DNA of 64,000 nucleotides, taken from SVTX01 sp045538195. GTDB lineage: Bacteria; Bacillota; Clostridia; Oscillospirales; CAG-272. Numbering within the stretch: the stretch's first letter is position 1; each line of letters starts with the position of its first letter. The stretch lies in assembly GCA_045538195.1 (NCBI GenBank), contig JAZSRA010000107.1, positions 9,318 through 73,317 of the forward strand, read 5' to 3'. The notes under the pieces are model-generated. The model had not been told where the DNA came from. It saw only the letters and a list, made by a program, of their open reading frames with translations, and ran no database searches. The translations under genes and the position numbers were made by a program. Below are positions 41,963-51,007 of the stretch, one piece after another.

Positions 41963-43414
41963 ATGAAAAAAACTCCTAAGCTTGACGCAAACGGCAAGCG
42001 CAAGTTTGGTATTCTTGACAGCATCTCTTATGCAGCCGGTGACTTCGGCTGTAATATGAGCTTTGCTCTCAAGGGTACAATGGCAATCTTCTGGACCCAG
42101 TTTATGAGAATGGACTCCGTCCTTTACGCAGGACTCCTTATTCTCGTTCAGATCTGGGACGCTATCAACGACCCGCTTATCGGTTCTATCATAGACCGAG
42201 ACAAGAGAAAGAACTACAAGAGGGGCAAGTTCCTCGCGTATATTTGGCTCGGTTCCATCGGTCTGCTAGTAGCAGGCGCTCTATGCTTTATCCCATGGGT
42301 ACAAAACGCAGACACACTCATTAAAGCTATCGTTTTCGTAGCAGGATATATCCTCTGGGATGCCTTCTACACAATAGCAAACGTTCCCTACGGTTCTCTG
42401 CTCTCCTTGATCTCCAAGGATCCCGCAGACCGCGCATCTCTCTCTGCTTGGCGTTCAGTCGGATCTATGGTAGGAAACATGGTTCCCATGGTGATCCTTC
42501 CTATGATTATTTACGACAGCAATAACAACATTATCGGTGAGCGTGTATTCATAGCTGCTCTCATTATGGGTGTGCTTGGATTTGTCGCTTTCCAGTTTAT
42601 GATCCGCACCACTACTATCCGAGTTGAAGAAGATATTACCGTCAGCGAGGAACAGCCCAAGTTTAACGTATTAAAGGCTATGTGGAACTTTATGAAGAAC
42701 CGTCCCGCAGTCGGTGCAACTCTCGGCGCTATGGGTATGTTCATCGGTATGCAGGGCGCAGCTACTGCCGTTACCGTTATGTTCCAGTCCTACTTTAAAA
42801 ACGTCGCACTTTCCGGTGTCGTTACAATGTTCGCGATGATACCGATCGTCGCATTTACCCCTCTCGCTCGTAAGCTGGTCGTCAAGTTCGGTAAGAAGGA
42901 GCTTTCGGTTCTCGGATCTATCTGCTCTCTTGCTGCTTGTGCGCTCATGCTCATCCTTCCCATCACCCCCGATGGCAAGGGTCTCATCATTTATATTGTA
43001 TGTATGCTCCTCAACTCTCTGGGAACAGGTATCTATACTACCGTTTCCTGGTCTATGATGGGCGACGCTATCGACTACAACGAGTGGAAGAACGGCACCC
43101 GCGAGGAAGGAACAGTATACTCTCTGCACTCCTTCTTCCGTAAGCTGGCTCAGGGTCTTGGTCCCTCCCTCGCTCTCGTTATCATGGCGGCTCTCGGTTA
43201 TTCCGAGATCAACGGAGGAAACCAGCTCTTCTCTGTAGCGCTCAATATGCGCTATCTCGTAGCAGGTCTCTATCTCTTTGCGGCTATTATGCAGTTCATC
43301 GGTCTTGCTCTTATCTATAACCTTGATAAGAAGACACTTGAGAAGATGAACAAGGAGCTGGCAGAGCGTCATGTAGCAGCAGAAGTATCCGCAGATCAGC
43401 CTGCGGAGCAGTAA
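41963..43414 (+). CDS. GPH-family sugar:cation symporter
   Basis: This 483-residue protein has twelve membrane helices. The glycoside-pentoside-hexuronide signatures are clear: SYAAGDFGCNMSFAL, the loop WDAINDPLIGSIIDRDKR with the cation-site Asp residues, and ANVPYGSLLSLISKDPADRASLSAWR. The family carries melibiose, lactose, xylosides or glucuronides. The downstream beta-galactosidase suggests a galactoside. The start follows GAAAGAGG. An MglB-like lipoprotein follows after 20 bases. Confidence 0.93.
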   Translation: MKKTPKLDANGKRKFGILDSISYAAGDFGCNMSFALKGTMAIFWTQFMRMDSVLYAGLLILVQIWDAINDPLIGSIIDRDKRKNYKRGKFLAYIWLGSIGLLVAGALCFIPWVQNADTLIKAIVFVAGYILWDAFYTIANVPYGSLLSLISKDPADRASLSAWRSVGSMVGNMVPMVILPMIIYDSNNNIIGERVFIAALIMGVLGFVAFQFMIRTTTIRVEEDITVSEEQPKFNVLKAMWNFMKNRPAVGATLGAMGMFIGMQGAATAVTVMFQSYFKNVALSGVVTMFAMIPIVAFTPLARKLVVKFGKKELSVLGSICSLAACALMLILPITPDGKGLIIYIVCMLLNSLGTGIYTTVSWSMMGDAIDYNEWKNGTREEGTVYSLHSFFRKLAQGLGPSLALVIMAALGYSEINGGNQLFSVALNMRYLVAGLYLFAAIMQFIGLALIYNLDKKTLEKMNKELAERHVAAEVSADQPAEQ

Positions 43415-43434
43415 TGGCAAGGAGGTTATTAATT

Positions 43435-44640
43435 ATGAAAAAAATATTAGCGTTAATACTCGTTGCTCTCTTTGCTTTAACAACGTTAAGCCTCGCGGCT
43501 TGCGGAAGCATTAACAAATCCGAGGTTTCTATCCTCTGGAGCGGTAAGGACACCATAGAAGCTCCCGACAGCCTCATCAACTGCATTGATCGAGCAATGT
43601 ATATTGAAAACATCAGCTACAAGAACTATGGCGCAAATGGCGACGCTGATGCACAGTATGAGCAGGCTAAGACCGCTGTTGAAGGCGGTTGCGCCGTGCT
43701 TATCGTAGAACCCGTAAAAGCTCTTGAAACATACAAGTATATTGAGCTTGCAAAAGATAAGAATATCCCTATAATCCTTATCGGTGATGCGGGTATCAGC
43801 CTTGCAGTTGACGCTTATAATAAGATTTACGGCGAATATGACAACTGCGTTATCATAAGAACCAACAGCGAGAGTCTCCCCACGGTACAGGGAAAGCTTA
43901 TTGCCGACTACGTTAAGGCTAATTTTAACAAGCTTGACCGCAACGGCGACGGCAAGATCAGCTACGTTAATTATACAAGCAGTCTTTATAGCAGTGCGGA
44001 TGAAGCAAACAAGCTTCTTACCGAGAGTGAGGACTACGAGATCGAGATCGGTAGCGGCTGTAGAAAGGAAAAAGTCAGAACCGAGCTTGTTTTCTACGAT
44101 GACAAGAACGCGGCAAAGCTCCTTCCCTCGGTCGGAGCCGGTATTGCACAGTTGGCTATTATGGAAAAGTACAACGACGAAGCTAACAACACCGTTGAGC
44201 TTATCATTACCGACAACGACGCTACTGCGCTGGAGATTCTCGTAGCTCTTCAAAGCAAGGGATTCAACACCGACAAGTTGACCACTCACAACATCCCCGT
44301 GTTCACCGTTGGATTTGAGACCGACTACAAGGCATACGTTCTCTCGGGCGCTCCCGCAGATGAGGATGCCAAGAAAGAGCATCTTGAAAACAACAAATAC
44401 CTCTGCGATCTCACCGTCGTCGAGGAAGAGGATGTTGAGATAATGATCTGGAACACCAAGAACGTTATCGCTACGGGCAGACTTGCCGGAACCGTTATAG
44501 AGGATCAGGACACGATCGCAGAGACAATCGCATCGGTCGTTCGCAATTTCGTTAACGACAAGGCAGCGTTTGACGGTCTCAACGCTGAATACGTCAGCGA
44601 AAGCGGCAAGGAATATCTTGTTCCCTATATCAGCAATTAA
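43435..44640 (+). CDS. Galactose-binding-type lipoprotein (MglB-like)
   Basis: The start is the ATG at 43435 (MKKILALILVALFAL) behind AAGGAGG; it gives 401 residues. The signal peptide ends in the lipobox SLAAC (Cys 23). The body is a type I periplasmic binding protein. It contains an EF-hand-like calcium loop LDRNGDGKISYVN, as in the galactose/glucose-binding protein MglB. The expected ABC partners (MglA, MglC) are not adjacent; instead a GPH symporter and a GH2 enzyme flank it. It could serve a distant ABC transporter or act as a sugar sensor. Confidence 0.86.
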   Translation: MKKILALILVALFALTTLSLAACGSINKSEVSILWSGKDTIEAPDSLINCIDRAMYIENISYKNYGANGDADAQYEQAKTAVEGGCAVLIVEPVKALETYKYIELAKDKNIPIILIGDAGISLAVDAYNKIYGEYDNCVIIRTNSESLPTVQGKLIADYVKANFNKLDRNGDGKISYVNYTSSLYSSADEANKLLTESEDYEIEIGSGCRKEKVRTELVFYDDKNAAKLLPSVGAGIAQLAIMEKYNDEANNTVELIITDNDATALEILVALQSKGFNTDKLTTHNIPVFTVGFETDYKAYVLSGAPADEDAKKEHLENNKYLCDLTVVEEEDVEIMIWNTKNVIATGRLAGTVIEDQDTIAETIASVVRNFVNDKAAFDGLNAEYVSESGKEYLVPYISN

Positions 44641-44649
44641 TATCTTCAA

Positions 44650-44694
44650 GGTCTCACTTTGCCACGGTAGGTCGAGGCAGGTGAGACCCTGTTT
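44650..44694 (+). terminator. Hairpin between lipoprotein and GH2 genes
   Basis: An 8-bp stem GGTCTCAC/GTGAGACC, with an inner TTGCC/GGCAG pair, is followed by CTGTTT. It may attenuate rather than stop transcription into the GH2 gene. Confidence 0.5.
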
Positions 44695-44754
44695 AAATTA
44701 GCTTAATATTAGTTTTATACAATATATCCGTAAACTTTTAATTAGGAGATAATA

Positions 44755-47037
44755 ATGAGACAAATAATCAAACTCAACGAAAATTGGCTCTTCAAGAAGG
44801 ACACCACAGATATTACAGCACGCGACGGAGCGAGCGTTAATCTTCCCCACACTTGGAACGCGGAGGACGGACACGACGGCGGTAACGACTATTTCCGCGG
44901 TTCTTGCCTTTACGTCAAGACCTTAAAGAAGGCTGACCTCCCTGCCGCTGACCGCTACTATCTTGAAATTCTCGGTGCAAACTCCTCCGCTGACGTTTAC
45001 GTAGGCGGCGAAAAGCTTGCTCACCACGACGGCGGTTACTCCACTTGGAGAGTTGACCTCACCGAGAAGCTCTCGGACGAGACCGACATCGCTATCGTAG
45101 TTGACAACTCCCCCAATGAGATCGTCTATCCCCAGATGGCAGACTTCACCTTCTACGGCGGTCTTTACAGAGACGTAAACCTCGTTTGCGTCAACAACAC
45201 TCACTTTGATCTTGACTACTTTGGCGGTACGGGTCTTGTTATCACCCCCGCAGTTGAAGGCAAAGACGCAAAGGTTACCGTCGAGGTCTACACCACCGAC
45301 CTAAAGGAAGGTCAGAAGCTGGTCTACACCATTTACGATAAGGAAGAAAACGAGCTTCAAAAGATAGAGACCACCGACAAAAAGGTAGTATTTGAGATCG
45401 CAGACGTTCACCTTTGGCACGGACGCAAGGATCCCTACCTATATTGCTGTGAGGTCGAGATCGTAGAGGGTGACACCGTTCTTGATAACGTATGCCACCG
45501 CTTCGGTTGCCGCACCTTCAAGATCGATCCCAACAACGGATTTATCCTAAACGGTGAAGAATATCCCCTCCGCGGCGTTTCCCGTCATCAGGACAGACTT
45601 GGCATCGGTAACGCCCTCCTTCCCGAGCATCATGAAGAGGATATCGGATATATTATGGAGATGGGAGCAACCACTATCCGTCTCGCTCACTATCAGCACG
45701 ATCAGTATTTCTACGATCTTTGTGACGAAAAGGGTCTGGTCATCTGGGCAGAAATTCCCTATATTTCCAAGCACATGCCCACAGGTCGTGAGAACACTAT
45801 CTCGCAGATGAAGGAGCTTATCACACAGAACTACAATCACGCATCTATCGTGGTTTGGGGACTTTCCAACGAGATCTCTATCGGTGGTTCTGACGAGGAT
45901 CTGCTTGAAAACCACAGAATACTCAACGATCTTGTTCACGAGATGGATAAGACCAGACTTACCACCATCGCGGCAGTTTCTATGTGCAAAATGGACGACC
46001 CCTACCTCCTTATTCCCGACGTAGTTTCCTACAACCACTACTTCGGCTGGTACGGCGGGGACACAAGCATGAACGGTCCCTGGTTCGACAAGTTCCACGA
46101 AATGCACCCCTCAATCCCGATCGGAATTTCCGAGTACGGCTGCGAGGCTCTCAACTGGCACACCAGCGACCCCAAGCAGGGCGACTACACCGAGGAATAT
46201 CAGGCTTACTATCACGAGGAGCTTATCAAGCAGCTCTTTACCCGTAAATATATCTGGGCTACCCACGTATGGAATATGTTCGACTTCGGCGCTGATGCAA
46301 GAGCCGAGGGCGGCGAGAATGGTCAGAACCACAAGGGTCTTATGACTATGGACCGTAAGTACAAGAAGGACTCCTTCTACGCTTACAAGGCATGGCTTGT
46401 CTCTCCCGAGGACGATCCCTTCGTTCACCTCTGCGGAAAGAGATACGTTGACAGAGTTGAGGACGTTACAAAGGTAACCGTTTACTCTAACCTCCCCGAG
46501 GTCGAGTTGTTCGTCAACGGTGAAAGCATCGGCAAGAAGACTGCCGAGGATCACTTCTTCTACTTCGACGTTAAGAACGTTGGCGAGTCCACTATCACCG
46601 CCAAGGCAGGTGAGCTTTCCGACGAGGGCAAGATCCGCAAGGTAGAAGAACCCAATATGGATTACGTTCTCCGCGAGGTCGGCGCAGTCCTCAACTGGTT
46701 CGACATCGACGCCCCCGAGGGCAGATACTCTCTCAATGACAAGATCTCCGACATCATGGAGAGCAAGAGAGGTAAGCTCTGGTTCATCGGCATGGGCCTC
46801 AAGATCAAGAAGAAGATGGATAAGAACAAGAAGGCTGAAAAGGGCGGCGAAAAGAAATCCGGTGGATTTGACGTCGATCTTAAAGCCGACGGCGGTCTTA
46901 TGCAGATGATGGGCGGATTTACCGTTCTTCGTCTCACAAGCATGATGGGTATGATGAATATCAGCTTCACCAAGGAAGAGCTTCTCAAGATGAACAAGAA
47001 GCTTAACCGCATCAAGAAACCTAAGCACGTAAAGTAA
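44755..47037 (+). CDS. Glycoside hydrolase family 2 enzyme, probable beta-galactosidase, with C-terminal extension
   Basis: This 760-residue cytoplasmic enzyme has an N-terminal sugar-binding domain, a beta-sandwich (about 180-270) and a GH2 TIM barrel (about 275-570). The acid/base is Glu 373 in VVWGLSNEIS and the nucleophile Glu 460 in GISEYGCEAL. A further sandwich follows. The last ~90 residues are an added segment: a lysine-rich linker, then a methionine-rich stretch (LMQMMGG, LTSMMGMMN) and a basic end FTKEELLKMNKKLNRIKK. The start follows TTAGGAGATAATA. With the GPH symporter it forms a galactoside import-and-hydrolysis unit; beta-glucuronidase activity cannot be ruled out. Confidence 0.9.
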   Translation: MRQIIKLNENWLFKKDTTDITARDGASVNLPHTWNAEDGHDGGNDYFRGSCLYVKTLKKADLPAADRYYLEILGANSSADVYVGGEKLAHHDGGYSTWRVDLTEKLSDETDIAIVVDNSPNEIVYPQMADFTFYGGLYRDVNLVCVNNTHFDLDYFGGTGLVITPAVEGKDAKVTVEVYTTDLKEGQKLVYTIYDKEENELQKIETTDKKVVFEIADVHLWHGRKDPYLYCCEVEIVEGDTVLDNVCHRFGCRTFKIDPNNGFILNGEEYPLRGVSRHQDRLGIGNALLPEHHEEDIGYIMEMGATTIRLAHYQHDQYFYDLCDEKGLVIWAEIPYISKHMPTGRENTISQMKELITQNYNHASIVVWGLSNEISIGGSDEDLLENHRILNDLVHEMDKTRLTTIAAVSMCKMDDPYLLIPDVVSYNHYFGWYGGDTSMNGPWFDKFHEMHPSIPIGISEYGCEALNWHTSDPKQGDYTEEYQAYYHEELIKQLFTRKYIWATHVWNMFDFGADARAEGGENGQNHKGLMTMDRKYKKDSFYAYKAWLVSPEDDPFVHLCGKRYVDRVEDVTKVTVYSNLPEVELFVNGESIGKKTAEDHFFYFDVKNVGESTITAKAGELSDEGKIRKVEEPNMDYVLREVGAVLNWFDIDAPEGRYSLNDKISDIMESKRGKLWFIGMGLKIKKKMDKNKKAEKGGEKKSGGFDVDLKADGGLMQMMGGFTVLRLTSMMGMMNISFTKEELLKMNKKLNRIKKPKHVK

Positions 47038-47047
47038 TTTCAAAAGT

Positions 47048-47083
47048 AAGGGCAGGCGATATCGCCTGCCCTTGTATTTTTTT
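47048..47083 (+). terminator. Terminator of the GPH-GH2 operon
   Basis: A perfect palindrome, arm AAGGGCAGGCGAT, is followed by GTATTTTTTT. Confidence 0.92.
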
Positions 47084-47108
47084 CTATCTCAAAAAACTTA
47101 AATATCTA

Positions 47109-47137
47109 TTGACAAAAGTACAAAATAATTATATAAT
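47109..47137 (+). promoter_or_regulatory. Promoter of mscL
   Basis: Full consensus TTGACA (47109-47114), 17 bases, TATAAT (47132-47137). Confidence 0.88.
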
Positions 47138-47183
47138 TATATGTGTCAAAATTCGACCGAAAAGGTCAAAGAAAGGTAAAACT

Positions 47184-47828
47184 ATGAAGAAATTTTTTGA
47201 AGAATTTAAGAAATTTATCACCCGCGGCAACGTGGTTGATATGGCAGTCGGTGTTATCGTCGGCGGCGCGTTTACTGCAATCGTAAACGGACTCAGCAAC
47301 AACATACTCAAGCCCCTCATCAATATGTTCCTGTTCAAGTTGCTTGGAGAAGGCTCTCTTGAAAACATTTATACCGTTCTTCACCCGGTTTATATGGTTG
47401 ATGCGACCACCGGAGAGTTCGTATTTGACCCCGAAACAGGCGCAAGAATGTTGGATCTTGCTAAGTCTATCTACATCGACTGGGGCTCCTTCATTAACGC
47501 CGTTATCAACTTCTTCATTATCGCATTCGTTCTCTTCGTTATCGTTAAGATAATCAATAAATTCAGAGAAAACCACGAAGAAATGCTTGATAAAATTAAC
47601 AGCAAAAAGCTTTCGAAGGACCAGCGCAAGGAGCTGAGGGAGGCAGGAATCAAGATTACCAACAAAGCGGCAGTTGAAGCATATTTCGCAGAAAAGAAGC
47701 GCATCGCCGACGAAAAGGCTGCTGAGGAAGCGGCAGCGGCGGCTGAAGCAGCAAGACTTGAACGTGAGGCTAATCCCACCACCGAGGACCTGCTTAAACT
47801 GATACTTGCAGAGCTTAAGAATAAATAA
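47184..47828 (+). CDS. mscL: Large-conductance mechanosensitive channel MscL with long C-terminal extension
   Basis: The start is the ATG at 47184 (MKKFFEEFKKFITRGNVVDMAVGV) behind AAAGG; the upstream frame overlaps the promoter and is not translated. The 214-residue protein has the MscL signature with helix 1 VDMAVGVIVGGAFTAIVNGL, an external loop, and helix 2 FINAVINFFIIAFVLFVIVK. It opens on membrane tension to release solutes. It is longer than the usual 130-150 residues. The extra part is an alanine- and glutamate-rich predicted coiled coil (about 150-190), placed before the usual C-terminal bundle helix TEDLLKLILAEL. Confidence 0.94.
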   Translation: MKKFFEEFKKFITRGNVVDMAVGVIVGGAFTAIVNGLSNNILKPLINMFLFKLLGEGSLENIYTVLHPVYMVDATTGEFVFDPETGARMLDLAKSIYIDWGSFINAVINFFIIAFVLFVIVKIINKFRENHEEMLDKINSKKLSKDQRKELREAGIKITNKAAVEAYFAEKKRIADEKAAEEAAAAAEAARLEREANPTTEDLLKLILAELKNK

Positions 47829-47842
47829 AAAAACACGAAAAT

Positions 47843-47866
47843 GGGCGGTCAAGCACCGCCCGTTTT
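47843..47866 (+). terminator. Terminator of mscL
   Basis: A 7-bp stem GGGCGGT/ACCGCCC is followed by GTTTTTA. Confidence 0.85.
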
Positions 47867-47885
47867 TACACTTTAAAAACAAAAA

Positions 47886-47915
47886 GCCACTTGCAAAAAA
47901 GCAAGTGGTTTTTTG
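47886..47915 (-). terminator. Terminator of the TM2-like gene (bidirectional)
   Basis: The stem CCACTTGC/GCAAGTGG with an A6 loop has A-runs before and T-runs after it. It serves the converging gene at 47929-48195 and backs up the mscL terminator. Confidence 0.85.
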
Positions 47916-47928
47916 TATGTAACGTAAA

Positions 47929-48195
47929 TTACTCAGCGTCTGCCTTGGGCTTTCCGGAAGGAATACCAGAAAGAAGAGTAGCCTTATCAGCTGCTTCGTA
48001 TGCCTCATCAGACATGCAAAGGATCTTGATACCCTGAATGATACCCATGATAGCATTGATCAATGCAATGATACCGCAAGTAATAACTCCAAAAACGATT
48101 CTGAGAATACCAGCCTTAACATTACCTGTGATAAAGCAAGGAACACCAATCTGGTTAAACAAAATGGTAAGAATACCAAATACGATCTTGTTCAT
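47929..48195 (-). CDS. Small TM2-domain-like membrane protein
   Basis: This 88-residue protein has two membrane helices (about 3-20 and 27-53). They are joined by a short turn with a Pro-Cys-Phe segment, followed by a polar C-terminal tail (to 88). The arrangement resembles small TM2-type proteins of unknown function. It has a strong AGGAGG site, a full consensus promoter and its own terminator, so it is probably well expressed. Confidence 0.75.
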   Translation of the reverse strand: MNKIVFGILTILFNQIGVPCFITGNVKAGILRIVFGVITCGIIALINAIMGIIQGIKILCMSDEAYEAADKATLLSGIPSGKPKADAE

Positions 48196-48227
48196 AGCAA
48201 AAAACCTCCTTCTTTAAAGATACTATG

Positions 48228-48256
48228 ATTATAGCACGGTTTTGACAGTTTGTCAA
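48228..48256 (-). promoter_or_regulatory. Promoter of the TM2-like gene
   Basis: On the minus strand TTGACA (48251-48256), 17 bases, TATAAT (48228-48233). Confidence 0.85.
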
Positions 48257-48391
48257 GAGTTTCGCCGTACTTTTTAAAAACAGTTGACTTTAATCAACAT
48301 TTTTTCTTCATATCACGTGTTTCAAACAGTCCTTGTGATCATGCAATATTTATATATGAAATCAAATCCGATTTTATAACTATATAAACAC

Positions 48392-48481
48392 TCATCCGTT
48401 TACCTTCTTTTCGATATAATCGATAACGAATGTCTCCATTTTTTCTAGCGTCATCAAAAAACTGTTTTTCTGTTCGCTCAT
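48392..48481 (-). CDS. Possible 29-residue peptide, last ORF of the TasA-SipW operon
   Basis: The ATG at 48481 overlaps the stop of the preceding secreted-protein gene (ATGA) and encodes MSEQKNSFLMTLEKMETFVI then nine more residues to TGA. It is predicted to form one amphipathic helix. The 4-base overlap, which is the coupling style of this operon, is the main support; a chance ORF of this length is possible. The 48257-48391 interval beyond it holds only a weak hairpin (GTTGA/TCAAC). Confidence 0.4.
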   Translation of the reverse strand: MSEQKNSFLMTLEKMETFVIDYIEKKVNG

Positions 48482-49071
48482 GCAGATGGTTCTTGCGTTG
48501 TCTCGCCTTCATCCTTTACTTCAGGCATAGGATATGTACTCCCATACTCTATATCAGCATTGAGAACCACGCCCCAACGAGGCTCAAGAATAACTTTCGT
48601 TGTTTTCGTCACTGTAATCTTAAACTTGAACGGGTCTGTTCTCGCTTCGCTCTTATCAACATTGGCGGTATTGTCTCCAATGATTGCAGCGGTATGTTGT
48701 TCTGCACCGTCTCCTATCGTTACAACACAGTGTCCCTTAACTGTGGATTCCGTTGTCAACGTCAAAGTAATCTCATATGTTCCCGGATAAAGAGTACAAA
48801 TGTATCTTCCCGCCTTAGCAGAATCTTCAGCTAATTCAACATTGCTCGCAGTCGCAACGCCATCATCGACCTTCGATACAGCTATCGTCACGTCAAAGGA
48901 TCCCGATGTAAGCGTATTCCTGCTACTCGTTGTTTCAGCGGTAAACCAAGCGTAAGTCATGGAGCAGAGCGCGACAAGGCATAGCAAAATACTGACCACC
49001 GATATGATCAGACTTTGCGAAAACGCCTTTTCTGTTATTTTTTCGTCTTTGCAATCAAAAAAGTTTTTCAA
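48478..49071 (-). CDS. SipW-type secreted protein, short TasA/camelysin-like
   Basis: The start is taken as the TTG at 49071, seven bases after AGGAGG; the longer frame to an ATG at 49131 runs through a structured leader without a site. This gives 197 residues. The signal segment SLIISVVSILLCLVALCSMT ends in TYAWFTAET, the SipW-type cleavage motif (T-x-A-x-F-T). The body is a predicted beta-sandwich with NTLTSGSFDVTIAV, the usual TasA start. It has no repeat domain, unlike its neighbours. It is probably a structural or capping subunit of the surface material made by this locus. Confidence 0.85.
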   Translation of the reverse strand: MKNFFDCKDEKITEKAFSQSLIISVVSILLCLVALCSMTYAWFTAETTSSRNTLTSGSFDVTIAVSKVDDGVATASNVELAEDSAKAGRYICTLYPGTYEITLTLTTESTVKGHCVVTIGDGAEQHTAAIIGDNTANVDKSEARTDPFKFKITVTKTTKVILEPRWGVVLNADIEYGSTYPMPEVKDEGETTQEPSA

Positions 49072-49113
49072 GAGTTTTCCTCCTCTCGGATATCTATATG
49101 AGTTAATATTTTC

Positions 49114-49184
49114 AGCAATCAAAAGACACAAGCAGGATTCTCTTATGTCCTTTGATTGCCGCCCAACCCCCGAAGGGGTTGGGG
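49114..49184 (-). ncRNA. Two-hairpin intergenic RNA element, copy 1
   Basis: On the minus strand a 9-bp hairpin with a UUCG loop (CCCAACCCC/GGGGTTGGG, 49162-49183) is followed by CGGCAAT and a second ~18-bp hairpin (49114-49131 with 49142-49159). It lies between two secreted-protein genes, ahead of the ribosome binding site. Copy 2 at 51008-51072 keeps both stems with paired base changes. Confidence 0.6.
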
Positions 49185-49193
49185 ACTTTAGGT

Positions 49194-50966
49194 TTATTTA
49201 TTGTTGTAAACAACGGTTACTCCGTCGTGAGTAGGACATCCGTAAACACCCTGCCCACCGCCAAAGAGTTGATCGAATATAAGCAGAATGTTATGGTCTT
49301 CACCATCATTATGAACGTGGTTGTCGTCTACTGCCTTGTTGCCATTCGCATCCGTGGCTACGCCGTAACGTGGATTGGAGTAGGGGGCACTTTGACCGCA
49401 GGCATTACCTGCCTGTACTCTTACGTAAGGCCAGTTCGTGCCTGCAAATTCACAGTAGGTGTAATTCGCCCAATCTCCGTAGGTGACGGTACAATTCGTT
49501 GCCGTCAAATAGGATGCTGTTGCACTGGTTCTACCATCTGCCGTCACTGTTTCCTCGGAATTACCGATTAACATGCCTGCTCTGCGGTATGCATACCATT
49601 GATAAGAGGACGTAACGTCGTTGTATGTATTGAGCTCACAAGCAACGTCGCAATCTTCAAATGTCAGTGTTGCATCTCCCCACTTACCGCCTACGATACC
49701 GCCAAGTGAGCAGTCGAAATCACCCCACAGGCTGGAAACTACGACGTCAGAGGCTACGTCAACATTCTTAAAGGTCTGCGTGCCGTTTACTTCACCGACT
49801 ACACCGCCGGTATAACGCTGATAGTTGGCAATGGTGCTATTGGAAACGGAAATGTTTTCATATGTGCAGTTGCCGTAGGAATATCCAACAAGAACACCCA
49901 TATCAATGCACTCCATGACGATTTCAGCACCGTCAATCGCTACGTTTTTAATAGTTGCATCCACAACAGAAGCGAACAATCCACCACCTTCGGTGCTATA
50001 ATCTAATCCAAGAGCCCAACCATTCTGATAAAGATTGAAAATGGTGTGCCCCTGACCATCAAAGGTTCCCTTAAATACGACATCATAGCCGTAACCAATG
50101 GGGTCAAAGCTTTTAGGTTCAGTAGCTCCATCAGGGATGTAGCAAAGATCCATATCAGCATCAAGCTTTATGGTTTTACCCGCAAAATTATTGCCACCAT
50201 CTACCAATTCAGCAAGACCTGCAAGTGCTTCTGCAGTGGAAAGAGTAAATTCGGTATCGGTATCATTGTACCAAGAAGTATCTGCCGTTCCGTCCCAAAC
50301 GTCGACCTTATTCAACACGGGATATTCAGCATTCGCATCATAATCTTTACCGAAAGCATCTTCTTCAACAGCAGCCTGAGTTGCAACCAAGGTTACGCCA
50401 AGTTTTGCATAAAGCTTTTCGCCGGCGACGTTATAATCGTTGTCGTTAGCGGAAGGTGCCCAATATATTGCAACGTAGAACTCGTCAACACCAGTCTTTG
50501 CTTCAAGAACACAATCGCTCTCCAAAGCAAAGGTCTCAAGATCCCGAGTTGCAGCAGTCGCGATATTATCGCGGGTGGGCTGAACGTTCAGAACCGCTAC
50601 CTTAAGTACGTCAGCAAAGCTCTTACCCTCAACAACGCTAATACTAGAAACATTTATGGTAAGAGTGTACTTGAGATCAAGGCTACCGAGATTCTTAACA
50701 GTGAACTTTTCCCAAACCATTGCTCCGGGTTCCCAAAGGGTTACGTCGTCGAACAGCGTGGTAGTGTCGCTAACAGGCTCATCAGTGTCAGTACCATTGG
50801 CGTGATACAGTTCCACATCCAAATTACCAGCGACAATTTTGTTCGATGCGCTGGTAACGCTATCAGTGAACCAAGCGAACGTCGTCCCGAGCAGCATAGC
50901 GAAGCAAAGGAACAGAGCAATCACGCTGGAAATCAAAGCAGACTTCGTGCTTCTCGTCTTTGTCAT
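49194..50966 (-). CDS. SipW-type secreted protein: TasA-like domain plus beta-helix-like repeats
   Basis: This 590-residue protein has signal segment ALISSVIALFLCFAMLLG and motif TFAWFTDSV. A TasA-like beta-sandwich follows (about 35-205, starting SNKIVAGNLDVELYH). From about 230 there is a long region with AGKTIKLDADMDL, GTFDGQGHTIFNLYQNG and KNVAIDGAEI turns, typical of GLUG/right-handed beta-helix surface proteins. The end is His-, Asp- and Asn-rich (DNHVHNDGEDHN). There is no LPXTG motif, so attachment would be through fibre assembly. The N-terminal 35 residues nearly match the 1059-residue neighbour. Confidence 0.85.
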   Translation of the reverse strand: MTKTRSTKSALISSVIALFLCFAMLLGTTFAWFTDSVTSASNKIVAGNLDVELYHANGTDTDEPVSDTTTLFDDVTLWEPGAMVWEKFTVKNLGSLDLKYTLTINVSSISVVEGKSFADVLKVAVLNVQPTRDNIATAATRDLETFALESDCVLEAKTGVDEFYVAIYWAPSANDNDYNVAGEKLYAKLGVTLVATQAAVEEDAFGKDYDANAEYPVLNKVDVWDGTADTSWYNDTDTEFTLSTAEALAGLAELVDGGNNFAGKTIKLDADMDLCYIPDGATEPKSFDPIGYGYDVVFKGTFDGQGHTIFNLYQNGWALGLDYSTEGGGLFASVVDATIKNVAIDGAEIVMECIDMGVLVGYSYGNCTYENISVSNSTIANYQRYTGGVVGEVNGTQTFKNVDVASDVVVSSLWGDFDCSLGGIVGGKWGDATLTFEDCDVACELNTYNDVTSSYQWYAYRRAGMLIGNSEETVTADGRTSATASYLTATNCTVTYGDWANYTYCEFAGTNWPYVRVQAGNACGQSAPYSNPRYGVATDANGNKAVDDNHVHNDGEDHNILLIFDQLFGGGQGVYGCPTHDGVTVVYNNK

Positions 50967-51007
50967 TTTCTAATGACCTCCTTTTTTAATTTTTGTCGAT
51001 TTATTCG

